Source: Lentisphaerota bacterium (GTDB lineage Bacteria; Verrucomicrobiota; Lentisphaeria; Victivallales; Victivallaceae). From it: a DNA stretch of 64,000 nucleotides. Location of the stretch: contig SUWF01000010.1 of the NCBI GenBank assembly GCA_015061575.1, positions 16,261-80,260 of the forward strand, given 5' to 3'. Below are positions 1-8,575 of the stretch, piece by piece. The position numbers and the translations under genes are program-made. Under the pieces are notes generated by a model. The model made no database searches. It had not been told where the DNA came from and saw only the letters and a list, made by a program, of their open reading frames with translations. Position 1 is the stretch's first letter. Every line of letters begins with the position of its first letter.

Positions 1-739
1 AGTTCCACAGCTGATAGCCGTCAGTATCACGCAAGGTCGTATCGCCGGGGTTGGTGAACGAGGTCACGCGCGAGAGCCGTTCCGGGTCAAATACCGTCAA
101 ATAGAGTGTCAGCACCGCCAGCACTATGGGTATGACCAGCAGCAGACGTTTCTGCAAGCCGCCGCTGAATGCCAGCGACCCCATGGCTGTTGCCAGCAGG
201 AGTGTTGTGCCCAGATCTTTACCGGCGACGACCAGCAGCAGGATCACGCCGATGATCACGGCCGGGCGGATGAGTTGTTTGAACTTCCGGAAATCCGCCA
301 CATTGCGCAGATTATCTGCAATGATCTGCGCTCCGTAAAGCGAAAGCACAACTTTGGCCATTTCTGACGGCTGAAATCGCATATTGCTCCACGGTATGAT
401 GATCCAGCGGTTGGCGCCGTTGATCGGTTTGGACAACGCCGCCCAAATCAGCAAAATTGCCAGCAGCGACAGCAGCCAGGGGCACCACGAACCGATCCGA
501 CGGTACCCCAGAAAAATCACCGTAAGCATAGCCGCAGTACCGATAAATGCCCAACGCAGCTGCGCATATAAAAACTTTTCTCCCACGGTGGCAAACGATG
601 TGGAGTAGAGCATGGTCAAACCGAACAGCATGATCGAGAAGGCGATCAGACCGGCTGCCATGGCGTACAAAAGTGAGCGTTCATCCTGACGGCGGTTGAG
701 TGAGTTGACCAGCTCGGTCATTTCCTGTTGTTTGAGCAT
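1..739 (-). CDS. ftsW: SEDS-family cell division/peptidoglycan polymerase FtsW (N-terminal part; runs off the window)
   Basis: An open frame reads on the minus strand from an ATG at 739 to the window edge, giving the first 246 residues of a polytopic membrane protein. The SEDS signature is visible: INGANRWI, then FQPSEMAKV, then KDLGTTLLLA, with hydrophobic helices between. SEDS proteins polymerise glycan strands from lipid II at the inner membrane, FtsW at the septum and RodA along the wall. The NGAxRWI loop and YSTS at the end of the first helix favour FtsW, but RodA cannot be excluded from the N-terminal half. The start is supported by AAAGGAG seven bases upstream. It is the third gene of a minus-strand group with the genes at 785 and 1120. 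Confidence 0.78.
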   Translation of the reverse strand, partial: MLKQQEMTELVNSLNRRQDERSLLYAMAAGLIAFSIMLFGLTMLYSTSFATVGEKFLYAQLRWAFIGTAAMLTVIFLGYRRIGSWCPWLLSLLAILLIWAALSKPINGANRWIIIPWSNMRFQPSEMAKVVLSLYGAQIIADNLRNVADFRKFKQLIRPAVIIGVILLLVVAGKDLGTTLLLATAMGSLAFSGGLQKRLLLVIPIVLAVLTLYLTVFDPERLSRVTSFTNPGDTTLRDTDGYQLWN

Positions 740-784
740 CTTTCTCCTTTGTTAAATTTACGGGCGAATTGTTTTTTTCAGTAT

Positions 785-1105
785 TCAGCAGATGATTTTT
801 TTTTCGGTCAAAGTCCAATAGCCGTCCGCCAGATGAAAAGCTCCTGCGGTACGGAAATTATTGTCATAACGGCTGCGCAATTCTGCACTGATTTCTGCTG
901 CGGATACTTCTCCGAGGGCGGTAAAACGGTACTCCAAGTCGCCTGGAAAAGTTTTTTCGCTGCAGATCAAAACTATTTTATCAGCAAATACGGTAATACC
1001 TTCCACGGCCAGACCGGTTCGATTGCAGGCCCGGTTGACCATGGCAGATACTCCTGATTCATCAAGCCGGAGTTCATCTCCGGAAATTTCAATAAGCTTG
1101 AACAT
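785..1105 (-). CDS. Small unknown protein (106 aa) between a UDP-sugar pyrophosphorylase and ftsW
   Basis: An unrecognised 106-residue soluble protein, with no signal peptide and no membrane segment. It starts MFKLIEISGDELRLDESG and has alternating hydrophobic stretches (ITVFADKIVLICSE, YWTLTEKKIIC), which suggests a small alpha/beta fold. It begins only 14 bp after the stop of the upstream pyrophosphorylase gene and ends 45 bp before ftsW, so co-transcription is likely. The ribosome binding site is poor (no clear GGAG before the ATG), so translational coupling is possible. No function is assigned. Confidence 0.55.
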   Translation of the reverse strand: MFKLIEISGDELRLDESGVSAMVNRACNRTGLAVEGITVFADKIVLICSEKTFPGDLEYRFTALGEVSAAEISAELRSRYDNNFRTAGAFHLADGYWTLTEKKIIC

Positions 1106-1119
1106 AACGCAACGATATT

Positions 1120-2547
1120 TTACTGCAGATAAAGTTTTGCTCCTGCTTCGACAGCTGTAAGATCATGTTGTCTGACGTAAGCAGCGCAATCAGCGTCATC
1201 CCACACTGCCAGCGGCGAAATTTCGATGACAGCATCCACAGTTCCGTCCGCCCGGCGGGGGATCTTTACTCCGCAGCGTTCCAGCCGGCGGGCATCGCGG
1301 TCGGTAAGCATGAGCCGGCAGCTTTCGACAGAATCGACGCCGGTGGCGTTTTTGGTCGGAGCAAATTCCTCTTTGCGGTCGGCTTCAAAAATCATGGTCT
1401 TATCGGCCAGTTTCAGCGCATCAAAGATAAAGGATTCCAGCTTTACGCCGTTAGGTTCAGTTGGATCGATCGGATTGCCGTTGCAGTCGATACATTTGAT
1501 CTTTTTATCCGCCCGGTGCCAATCCAGTTCCAGCCGGCCGCCGGCGGTGAGGCGTTCCACGAACTTGCGGGATATGACATGGATAGCCGGAGAACCGGCA
1601 ATAAATTTCAGCCGGCCGTTTTCGTCCTGCATTTGAGCGAGTTCTTCGGGCAGGTCGCTGTATTCGATGACCAGCAGTTGACCGTTGCCGATGCAGAAGT
1701 TGCCGACTTTTTCAAAGGCGTTGGTCTTGGCCAGAGTTATAGCGCTCATTTCGGAATTTTCCAGCTTGTGCAGCCCGATAAAACGCTTATCCACTACCGG
1801 CACCAGCGGATTGTCGATCTGAAAATAGCTCAAATATTCCACTCCCAGCTGCTGCATGAGTTCCAGCATACCGGATTTGCGCAGTGCCAGCAGCGTTCCG
1901 CCGTGACCATCCGGAGAGAGCGCCAGCGATCCGCAGTCGGCCATCAGCAGTTTGCCGTCGTAACCGATAGCGGGCATAAATCCCTGAGTGAAAAAGTGAA
2001 CGGTGTTTTCCGGCAGGCCAAAGAAATCATGTTCGGCAAAAAAGTCTCTGGTCATCCGGTCGTTGAGTACGCTGGTCATGATGAACCAGTGCAGCTGCGT
2101 GCGGTATTTGCGTGAAGCGCTCAGCAGCGACTCGGCAAAGTATTGAAACAGACTCTTGCCGCTGACCGGGGCAATCGGATAGGTTCCTTTAGGACCGTCA
2201 AAACCCAGGCGGCTGCCCTGGCCGCCGGCCACGGTGAGGGCGGCGACTTTGCCGGATGCGATGAGTTCAGCGCCGGCGGCATCGGCTTTTTGGTAGTAGC
2301 TGCTTTCAGAATCATTGCGGGGAATCAGCGGAAAATAGGGCGCTGGCTGCAGATCTTGCGGCAGGGCGATCTGCGGTTTCTGCAATACATGACTTTTGAT
2401 CAAACTTTGCAGCAGTTCCAGATCCAGTGCATCAAGTTCATTGGCAAAGCGCACTTGAGTTTCGGCGTCAAGCCGGTCAAAAAATTTCAGCAGATGCCCC
2501 TGTCCGGCATCGGCCAGCTTACGGGCGAGCAGTTCCATATCGATCAT
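1120..2547 (-). CDS. UDP-sugar pyrophosphorylase of the UAP1/UGP family (UTP: hexose-1-phosphate uridylyltransferase)
   Basis: A 475-residue cytosolic nucleotidyltransferase of the eukaryote-like UDPGP family. VAGGQGSRLG at residues 106-115 is the nucleotide-binding loop, followed by GPKGTYPI, and the family's conserved uridine/metal region appears as FQIDNPLVPV. Family members convert UTP and a hexose-1-phosphate (GlcNAc-1-P, GalNAc-1-P or Glc-1-P) to the UDP-sugar, feeding cell wall or polysaccharide synthesis. Its position before ftsW fits UDP-GlcNAc supply, but substrate choice cannot be read from sequence. GAGGTAG precedes the ATG. This type is unusual in most bacteria, which use GlmU, but occurs in PVC lineages. 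Confidence 0.88.
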   Translation of the reverse strand: MIDMELLARKLADAGQGHLLKFFDRLDAETQVRFANELDALDLELLQSLIKSHVLQKPQIALPQDLQPAPYFPLIPRNDSESSYYQKADAAGAELIASGKVAALTVAGGQGSRLGFDGPKGTYPIAPVSGKSLFQYFAESLLSASRKYRTQLHWFIMTSVLNDRMTRDFFAEHDFFGLPENTVHFFTQGFMPAIGYDGKLLMADCGSLALSPDGHGGTLLALRKSGMLELMQQLGVEYLSYFQIDNPLVPVVDKRFIGLHKLENSEMSAITLAKTNAFEKVGNFCIGNGQLLVIEYSDLPEELAQMQDENGRLKFIAGSPAIHVISRKFVERLTAGGRLELDWHRADKKIKCIDCNGNPIDPTEPNGVKLESFIFDALKLADKTMIFEADRKEEFAPTKNATGVDSVESCRLMLTDRDARRLERCGVKIPRRADGTVDAVIEISPLAVWDDADCAAYVRQHDLTAVEAGAKLYLQ

Positions 2548-2762
2548 AATAGCTACCTCGGTTGGTTGATTTAGTTTATACTGTTATTAAGATAACGTGT
2601 TTTGCCGTACTTTCAAGGGCAGAATGGCGGCTTTTGACGTTTTTTGTTAAAAACATGCAAAAACAGTGTTATTAGACTTTTAAAAGTGCGTTTGAGATGC
2701 TATATTATAAAAGTATTGTTTTGTATTGTGCAGTTTTTTATAACAGAAGGCAGAAAAATTAT

Positions 2763-5432
2763 ATGAATCAGAATGCAGCTATGCCCAAAGCATACGAGTC
2801 GGCAGATGTGGAAAGCCGCTGGTATGAGTTTTGGGAAAATAACGGACTTTTTCATGCTGATCCCGCTTCGGATAAACCTGCTTATTCAGTGGTGATCCCG
2901 CCGCCGAATATCACCGGTATCCTGACGCTGGGGCATGTACTCAATAATACTTTGCAGGATATTCTGGTGCGCAGCCACCGGATGCGGGGGTACGAAGTGT
3001 GCTGGTTCCCCGGTACCGACCACGCCGGTCTGGCGACCGAAGCCCGGGTCGATAAATATCTGCGTCAGAATGAAAACACCAACCGTGACGAACTCGGACG
3101 GGATGAATTTATCCGCCGGGTGCGCGAGTGGCGCAAGCAGTACGGCGGCACCATCATCCGGCAGCTGCGCAAGCTGGGCAGCTCCTGCGACTGGGAACGG
3201 GAACGTTTTACCATGGATGCCGGACTTTCTGAAGCGGTTCAGAAGGTGTTTATTGCTTTGTACGAAAAAGGTTACATTTATCGTGGCGTGCGGATGATCA
3301 ACTGGTGCCCCAAGGCGCAGACTGCGCTTTCGGACGAAGAAGTGATCTACAAGGATGTGCCGGGCAAGTTCTATTACTTCAAATATCCGCTGGCTGACGG
3401 TTCCGGATTTCTGGAAATCGCCACCACCCGGCCCGAAACCATGTTCGGCGATACCGCCGTGGCGGTCAATCCGGAAGATGAACGCTACAAGCATTTGATT
3501 GGCAAGATGGTCAAATTGCCGTTGACCGATCGGGAAATACCCATCGTGGCCGATGAACACGCCGACCCCACCAAGGGTTCCGGCTGCGTGAAGATCACGC
3601 CTGCGCATGACCCCAACGACTTTGAGGTCGGCCAGCGGCACAATCTTGAACGCATCATGGTAATGAATAAAGATGCCAGTATGAACGCTGCTGCCGGTAA
3701 GGAGTTTGAAGGACTCGACCGTTTTGCTGCCCGGGAAAAGTGCGTCAAGATGATGGAAGAAGCCGGTCTGCTGGTACGTATTGAAGATATTACCCACGCT
3801 GTAGGTTACTCCGAACGCGGCGATGTGCCGATCGAAACTTTTGTCAGCAGCCAGTGGTTCTGCAAGATGTCCGAACTGGCCAAGCCGGCGATCGAAGCGG
3901 TCAGAAGCGGCGAAATCAAATTCTATCCGGAACGTTGGGCCAAGACCTATTTTCATTGGATGGAAAATATTCAGGATTGGTGCCTCAGCCGTCAGATCTG
4001 GTGGGGACACCGCATCCCGGCGTGGTACAATGATGCCACCGGAGCTATGCATGTGGGCTTGACTGCTCCGCAGGATGGCGGCGTGTGGCGGCAGGAAGAA
4101 GATGTGCTCGATACCTGGTTCAGCAGCTGGCTGTGGCCGTTTTCGGTCATGGGCTGGCCGGAAAAAACGGCTGAATTGGAAAAATTCTATCCCACGACCG
4201 ATTTGGTCACCGGGCCGGATATCATCTTTTTCTGGGTGGCCCGCATGATCATGGCCGGTTGTGAATTTACCGGCAAGATCCCGTTCAGCAATGTCTATTT
4301 TACCAGTATCATCCGCGACGATCTGGGCCGCAAGCTCTCCAAGAGTTTGGGCAACAGCCCCGACCCGCTGGATGTGATCGCCAAATACGGTGCCGATGCA
4401 CTGCGTTTTTCGATCATCTACATTGCCCCGGTGGGCATGGATATAAAATACAGCAACGAAAAGTGCGAGATCGGCCGTAATTTTGCCAATAAACTCTGGA
4501 ATGCCTGCCGCTTCCGCAATATGCAGGGCCCGGCCAGCGAAAACTTCCACGAGCTTTCGGCCGAAGATATCGCCAAACTGACCAGCGACGAAAAGTGGAT
4601 GCTCCACAAGCTCGACGCCGTGCTGCGCAGCGTGGACAGCGACCTCAAAGGTTACCGCTTCCACACCGCTGCTCACGATATATATGAATTGGTGTGGAGC
4701 AATTTCTGCGACTGGTTCATTGAAGCTGAAAAAGTTCAGCTTTACGCCGGAGATGAGGCCAAAAAACATGCCTTGGCGGTTTTGGATTACGCCTTGTACA
4801 AGATATTGTGCGTGCTGCACCCGTTTATGCCGTTCATTACCGAAGAATTGGCGCATCAGATGGGCTTTGTGGCCGAAGGCAAGTCGATCATGTTTGAAGC
4901 TTATCCGGAAAGTGCGCTCAGTGCGGAATTGTCTGCAGAGTTTGCTCCGGTTGCTGCGCTGGTGGACGGCAAGTTTGAACTGGTGCGCTGCGGCCGTGCG
5001 CTGCGCAGCAATTACCAGCTGCCGGATGGCAAAAAGGTCAACTTTTTTGTCAAGGCTGCCGATGCGGCATCCGCAGAGTTTTTGAACAACGAAAGTGCGT
5101 CTTTGAAGAGTCTTTTGAACGCCGGCGAATTGGAGGTCGCCATGGCAGAGTTTGACAGTGCTGCAAACGGAGCTGCTCCGTCGCAGCTGGCAGCCGCAGG
5201 TACGATCTATCTGCCGCTGGCCGGACTGATCGACATTGCCGAAGAGTTGAAAAAACTTGAAAAGCAAAAAAGTGAACTTGAAGGCTGGATCAAAGGCTCG
5301 CAGGCCAAGCTGTCCAACGAAAAATTTGTGGCCAAGGCCCCCGAAGCAGTGGTGCAGGCCGCCCGGGAACATCTCCAGGAGCTGGAAGGCAAACTGGAAC
5401 GTACTCTGGAACTTATCAAAGCATTGCAGTAA
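2763..5432 (+). CDS. valS: Valine--tRNA ligase
   Basis: A class I aminoacyl-tRNA synthetase of 889 residues that charges tRNA-Val. The N-terminal PPPNITGILTLGHVL (47-60) is the HIGH region; here the first histidine of HIGH is Thr (TLGH). KLSKS near residue 525 is the second ATP-binding signature. The central editing domain is present (ATTRPETMFGDTAVAVNP). The C-terminus has the ValRS coiled coil (heptads of E/K/L over the last 65 residues). An ATG at 2697 is in frame, but the 22 extra residues do not resemble ValRS; the start at 2763, after AAGGCAG, leads directly into the conserved AYESADVESRWYEFW. It is followed by dapA after 30 bp, probably in one transcript. Confidence 0.97.
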   Translation: MNQNAAMPKAYESADVESRWYEFWENNGLFHADPASDKPAYSVVIPPPNITGILTLGHVLNNTLQDILVRSHRMRGYEVCWFPGTDHAGLATEARVDKYLRQNENTNRDELGRDEFIRRVREWRKQYGGTIIRQLRKLGSSCDWERERFTMDAGLSEAVQKVFIALYEKGYIYRGVRMINWCPKAQTALSDEEVIYKDVPGKFYYFKYPLADGSGFLEIATTRPETMFGDTAVAVNPEDERYKHLIGKMVKLPLTDREIPIVADEHADPTKGSGCVKITPAHDPNDFEVGQRHNLERIMVMNKDASMNAAAGKEFEGLDRFAAREKCVKMMEEAGLLVRIEDITHAVGYSERGDVPIETFVSSQWFCKMSELAKPAIEAVRSGEIKFYPERWAKTYFHWMENIQDWCLSRQIWWGHRIPAWYNDATGAMHVGLTAPQDGGVWRQEEDVLDTWFSSWLWPFSVMGWPEKTAELEKFYPTTDLVTGPDIIFFWVARMIMAGCEFTGKIPFSNVYFTSIIRDDLGRKLSKSLGNSPDPLDVIAKYGADALRFSIIYIAPVGMDIKYSNEKCEIGRNFANKLWNACRFRNMQGPASENFHELSAEDIAKLTSDEKWMLHKLDAVLRSVDSDLKGYRFHTAAHDIYELVWSNFCDWFIEAEKVQLYAGDEAKKHALAVLDYALYKILCVLHPFMPFITEELAHQMGFVAEGKSIMFEAYPESALSAELSAEFAPVAALVDGKFELVRCGRALRSNYQLPDGKKVNFFVKAADAASAEFLNNESASLKSLLNAGELEVAMAEFDSAANGAAPSQLAAAGTIYLPLAGLIDIAEELKKLEKQKSELEGWIKGSQAKLSNEKFVAKAPEAVVQAAREHLQELEGKLERTLELIKALQ

Positions 5433-5462
5433 TCAGGAAAATTATTTACAGGAGATAGATTT

Positions 5463-6341
5463 ATGAATATTCAAGGTGTTTATACAGCGTTGGTAACGCC
5501 CATGCGCAACGGCGAAGTTGATTACGATACTCTGCGCAAGCTTGTGGAAATGCAAGTCGCCGGCAAAGTGGCCGGGATCGTGCCGGTTGGCACTACCGGT
5601 GAATCCCCCACGTTGAGCTATACGGAACATGCCAAGGTCATTGAAACGGTGATCGAAGTGGCTGCAGGCCGTTGTCAGATCATTGCCGGAACCGGTGCAA
5701 ACTGCACCCGGGAAGCTATCGAAATGACCAAACATGCCGCCGCCGCCGGTGCTGATGGTACTTTGCAGGTCACGCCTTATTACAACAAGCCGACGCAGGA
5801 AGGTCTGTACCGGCACTTTTCGGAAGTGGCCGATAAGGGCGGTCTGCCGGTATTTCTGTACAACGTGCCGGGGCGTTCCGGGGTGGCGATCGCTGAATCC
5901 ACGGTGGGACGTCTGGCTAAAAACAGCAACATCGTGGCGATCAAAGAAGCTGCCGGCAGCGTTGACCGGGTTTCTTCGATCATCAATCTTTGCGGCGACT
6001 CCATTACCGTGCTGAGCGGCGATGACTCGCTGACGCTGCCGATGATGGCGGTGGGGGCCAAAGGTATCATCAGTGTGGCCAGCAATATCATTCCAAGCGA
6101 AATGAGCGAAATGGTTGCTGCGTTCCTTGCCGGTGATCTGGCCACCGCTCAAAAACTCCACGCCAAATATTACGCATTTTTCCGGGATCAGTTTATTGAA
6201 ACCAATCCCATTCCGATCAAAGCGGCCATGGCTATGGCGGGCATGATCGAAGAAGAATACCGCCTGCCGTTGTGCGAACTTTCTGCCGGCAGCCGGGAAA
6301 AGCTCATGGCCACCATGCGGACTTGCGGAATGCTCAAGTAA
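5463..6341 (+). CDS. dapA: 4-hydroxy-tetrahydrodipicolinate synthase
   Basis: A 292-residue TIM-barrel aldolase that condenses pyruvate with aspartate semialdehyde in lysine and diaminopimelate synthesis, so it also feeds peptidoglycan. GTTGESPTL begins at 43, the catalytic tyrosine lies in FLYNVPGR (Y133), and the Schiff-base lysine is K161 in AIKEAAGS. Length and order match the family. AGGAGATAG precedes the ATG. It lies 30 bp after valS and is closed by a hairpin terminator at 6357. Confidence 0.97.
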   Translation: MNIQGVYTALVTPMRNGEVDYDTLRKLVEMQVAGKVAGIVPVGTTGESPTLSYTEHAKVIETVIEVAAGRCQIIAGTGANCTREAIEMTKHAAAAGADGTLQVTPYYNKPTQEGLYRHFSEVADKGGLPVFLYNVPGRSGVAIAESTVGRLAKNSNIVAIKEAAGSVDRVSSIINLCGDSITVLSGDDSLTLPMMAVGAKGIISVASNIIPSEMSEMVAAFLAGDLATAQKLHAKYYAFFRDQFIETNPIPIKAAMAMAGMIEEEYRLPLCELSAGSREKLMATMRTCGMLK

Positions 6342-6356
6342 AACTGCTTGCCGGAG

Positions 6357-6386
6357 AACAGGGAATCGTCAGTTCCCTGTTTATTT
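6357..6386 (+). terminator. Intrinsic terminator after dapA
   Basis: AACAGGGAA and TTCCCTGTT form a 9-bp stem with a 7-nt loop, followed by TTATTT. It lies just behind the dapA stop. Confidence 0.7.
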
Positions 6387-6466
6387 GAAATGATGCTGAC
6401 CCGTGTTTGTGCGGTTGCTGAAACGTGTTAACAGTGTATTATTGATCAGTAAGGAAATGTAATATT

Positions 6467-7789
6467 ATGGAAAAGAAAAAGAGTGGCGGCGATTTTCGCT
6501 ATGCCGTCGGCGAAGCCAAAGTTCCGTGGCATGCTGTAGGTGAGTTTTACCGGGCCAATGATGTGCTGGAAGTCGTGAAGTTTTTGCTGCCTCCCGGAGA
6601 TGATGAATCCATTTGGCAGGATAAGGTCAATGCGGTAGCTGCTGCGCTCAACGATTTGGGAGCCAGCGCCGGTGTGGCGACCAAGCTTACGCTGGGAAGA
6701 AAAGTTGCCGAAGCCGAAGAATTGTGCAAAGAATATTTCAAGAGTCCTTATGCTGCGCTGTTGACCAACTGGACGGCGGGTATGGAAATAGCCTACAAGA
6801 TGGTCGGTCTCAAAGCCGGTGACGAAGTAATCATGCCGGCGGTAACTTTTATTGCCACGATGGCCTATCCGCTGAGCGTGGGAGCCAAGATCGTCTTTGC
6901 GGACGTCGATCCGGAAACCATCAATCTGGATCCCGCGGACGTTGCCCGCAAGATCACGCCCAAGACCAAGATGATCGTGCCGGTGCACCTGGGCGGTTAT
7001 CCGGTGGATATGGATCCTCTGATGGAATTGGCCAAAAAGCATGGCATTTATGTTATGGAAGATGCTGCGCACGGCATGGGCGGTATGTATAAAGGTCAGC
7101 GGCTGGGGGCCATTGGTGACTTCGGCGGATTTTCGCTGCATGAAGTTAAAAACATCACCAGTTTTGGCGAAGGCGGTCTGCTGCTTACCAGGCACGAAAA
7201 AGCCGGTCGGCAGTTGGGCGGTGCCCGTTTCCTCGGGTTGGATTTCAGCCGCAAGATCAAAGATTGGCTGTATGATATATCGCCCATTGAAACGCTCGAT
7301 GGCAGTATTGCTGTGGCCGGCAATCACTCGGCTTGCGAAATGTCAGCCGTCGGTCTGCTGCTGCAGATGCAGCGTTTGGATGCGATCATTGCCGAACGCC
7401 GCAAAGCCGCTGAATATATGAATGCAGTGTTGAGCGAAGAACCGGGTATTCTGGTGGAAAAAGCTGACACGGCCGATACCTACGGCACGCACCACCTCTA
7501 TTTGCTGCGCATCGATCCGGAAGTTTGCAACGGCGATATTCAGGAGCTGAGCCAGCGTTTGAAAGATAAGGGTTTGACCAACATCACCCACTTTGGCCCG
7601 ATGTACCGCTTCCGGATCATGAAGGAACTCGGTTACGATGAAGAAGCCATTGCCGCAACCTGTCCGGTGACGGAAAAGATGTTCTACAAGAGCTACACGC
7701 ACCTGCCGCTGTATCCGCTTACCCGGGAACAGCTGGAATATCAGGCCAAGGCGGTGGTGGAAGCCGTCCGCGAAATGAAAAACAAGTAA
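6467..7789 (+). CDS. DegT/DnrJ/EryC1/StrS family PLP-dependent aminotransferase
   Basis: A 440-residue fold-type I aminotransferase of the sugar-aminotransferase group (ArnB, PseC and RmlA-pathway enzymes use this fold). The PLP lysine is K228 in SLHEVKNITSFGEGG, and the PLP-contacting Asp is in VMEDAAHG (about 198-203). Such enzymes transaminate keto-sugar nucleotides for surface glycans or aminoglycoside-type sugars; the substrate here is unknown. The start follows TAAGGAAATG. It sits between dapA and a DedA-type membrane protein and is 19 bp from the latter. A second, distant paralogue is at 38777. Confidence 0.88.
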   Translation: MEKKKSGGDFRYAVGEAKVPWHAVGEFYRANDVLEVVKFLLPPGDDESIWQDKVNAVAAALNDLGASAGVATKLTLGRKVAEAEELCKEYFKSPYAALLTNWTAGMEIAYKMVGLKAGDEVIMPAVTFIATMAYPLSVGAKIVFADVDPETINLDPADVARKITPKTKMIVPVHLGGYPVDMDPLMELAKKHGIYVMEDAAHGMGGMYKGQRLGAIGDFGGFSLHEVKNITSFGEGGLLLTRHEKAGRQLGGARFLGLDFSRKIKDWLYDISPIETLDGSIAVAGNHSACEMSAVGLLLQMQRLDAIIAERRKAAEYMNAVLSEEPGILVEKADTADTYGTHHLYLLRIDPEVCNGDIQELSQRLKDKGLTNITHFGPMYRFRIMKELGYDEEAIAATCPVTEKMFYKSYTHLPLYPLTREQLEYQAKAVVEAVREMKNK

Positions 7790-7807
7790 TAAATACAGGA
7801 ACAGTTT

Positions 7808-8485
7808 ATGACCGAAGCTATTGCCAGTTGTCTTGACAGCCTTACTGCCAGTGCGCCGGTATGGGGATTTGTCCTCATATTTGTATTTATGGCGGTGGAG
7901 AGTTCTTTTATTCCATTTCCGAGCGAAGTGGTGATGATCCCGGCCGGTTTTCTGGCTTACCGTTCCGGTTTGACTACCGGTATACCGTGGCTGGATTTGC
8001 TTCTGGCGATCGTTTGCGGCTTGGCCGGTTCCATGGCCGGAGCTTATGTGAATTATTATCTGGCCGCATGGCTGGGGCGGCCGTTTCTGCATAAGTACGG
8101 GAAATATTTCTTTTTGAAAGAACCGGCGCTTGACCGGGCGGAAGAAGTTTTCCGGGAATACGGCGAATTGGCGACTTTTGTCTGCCGGTTGCTGCCGGCG
8201 ATCCGGCAGTTGATTTCCATCCCGGCGGGGTTGTCGAAGATGGATTTCTGGCGTTTCAGCTTTTTTACGGCGCTGGGGGCCGGGATCTGGACAACGGTGC
8301 TGGCATTTATCGGCTGGTATTTTGCCCATTTGGCCGGCGATATGTCTTATCTGGAAATGATCGAACGGGGCAAACAGCTGATCCACGATAATTATATTTA
8401 TGTATTTATTGTGCTGGCAATATTAGTGGCAGCTTATCTGTTTGTGCATCACAAGATCATGCAGCGCAAAGAGTCTGCCCGGTAA
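7808..8485 (+). CDS. DedA family inner-membrane protein
   Basis: A 225-residue polytopic membrane protein with the DedA/SNARE-associated (VTT) signatures: ESSFIPFPSEVVMIPAGFLA near the N-terminus, then G-rich GLAGSMAGAYVNYYLAAWLG, and RLLPAIRQLISIPAG, where the conserved arginine and proline motif lies. DedA proteins are implicated in undecaprenyl-phosphate or lipid translocation across the inner membrane. ACAGGAAC precedes the ATG. It closes the valS-dapA-DegT stretch and ends at a strong bidirectional terminator. Confidence 0.9.
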   Translation: MTEAIASCLDSLTASAPVWGFVLIFVFMAVESSFIPFPSEVVMIPAGFLAYRSGLTTGIPWLDLLLAIVCGLAGSMAGAYVNYYLAAWLGRPFLHKYGKYFFLKEPALDRAEEVFREYGELATFVCRLLPAIRQLISIPAGLSKMDFWRFSFFTALGAGIWTTVLAFIGWYFAHLAGDMSYLEMIERGKQLIHDNYIYVFIVLAILVAAYLFVHHKIMQRKESAR

Positions 8486-8503
8486 GACTGCTGAACGTAT
8501 AAT

Positions 8504-8555
8504 AAAAAAGGTCTGCTGCAGCTACCATAAAGGTATTACGCAGCAGACCTTTTTT
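8504..8555. terminator. Bidirectional intrinsic terminator between convergent genes
   Basis: AAAAAAGGTCTGCTGC and GCAGCAGACCTTTTTT form a perfect 16-nt inverted repeat with T tracts on both strands. It serves the DedA gene on plus and the amidohydrolase on minus. Confidence 0.9.
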
Positions 8556-8575
8556 GTTGGCTGAAAATCAGTTGA

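Noticed and set aside
2886..5372. 828-residue open frame antisense to valS
   Set aside because: It mirrors the codons of valS, has no ribosome binding site and its protein has no recognisable motif; valS is certain.
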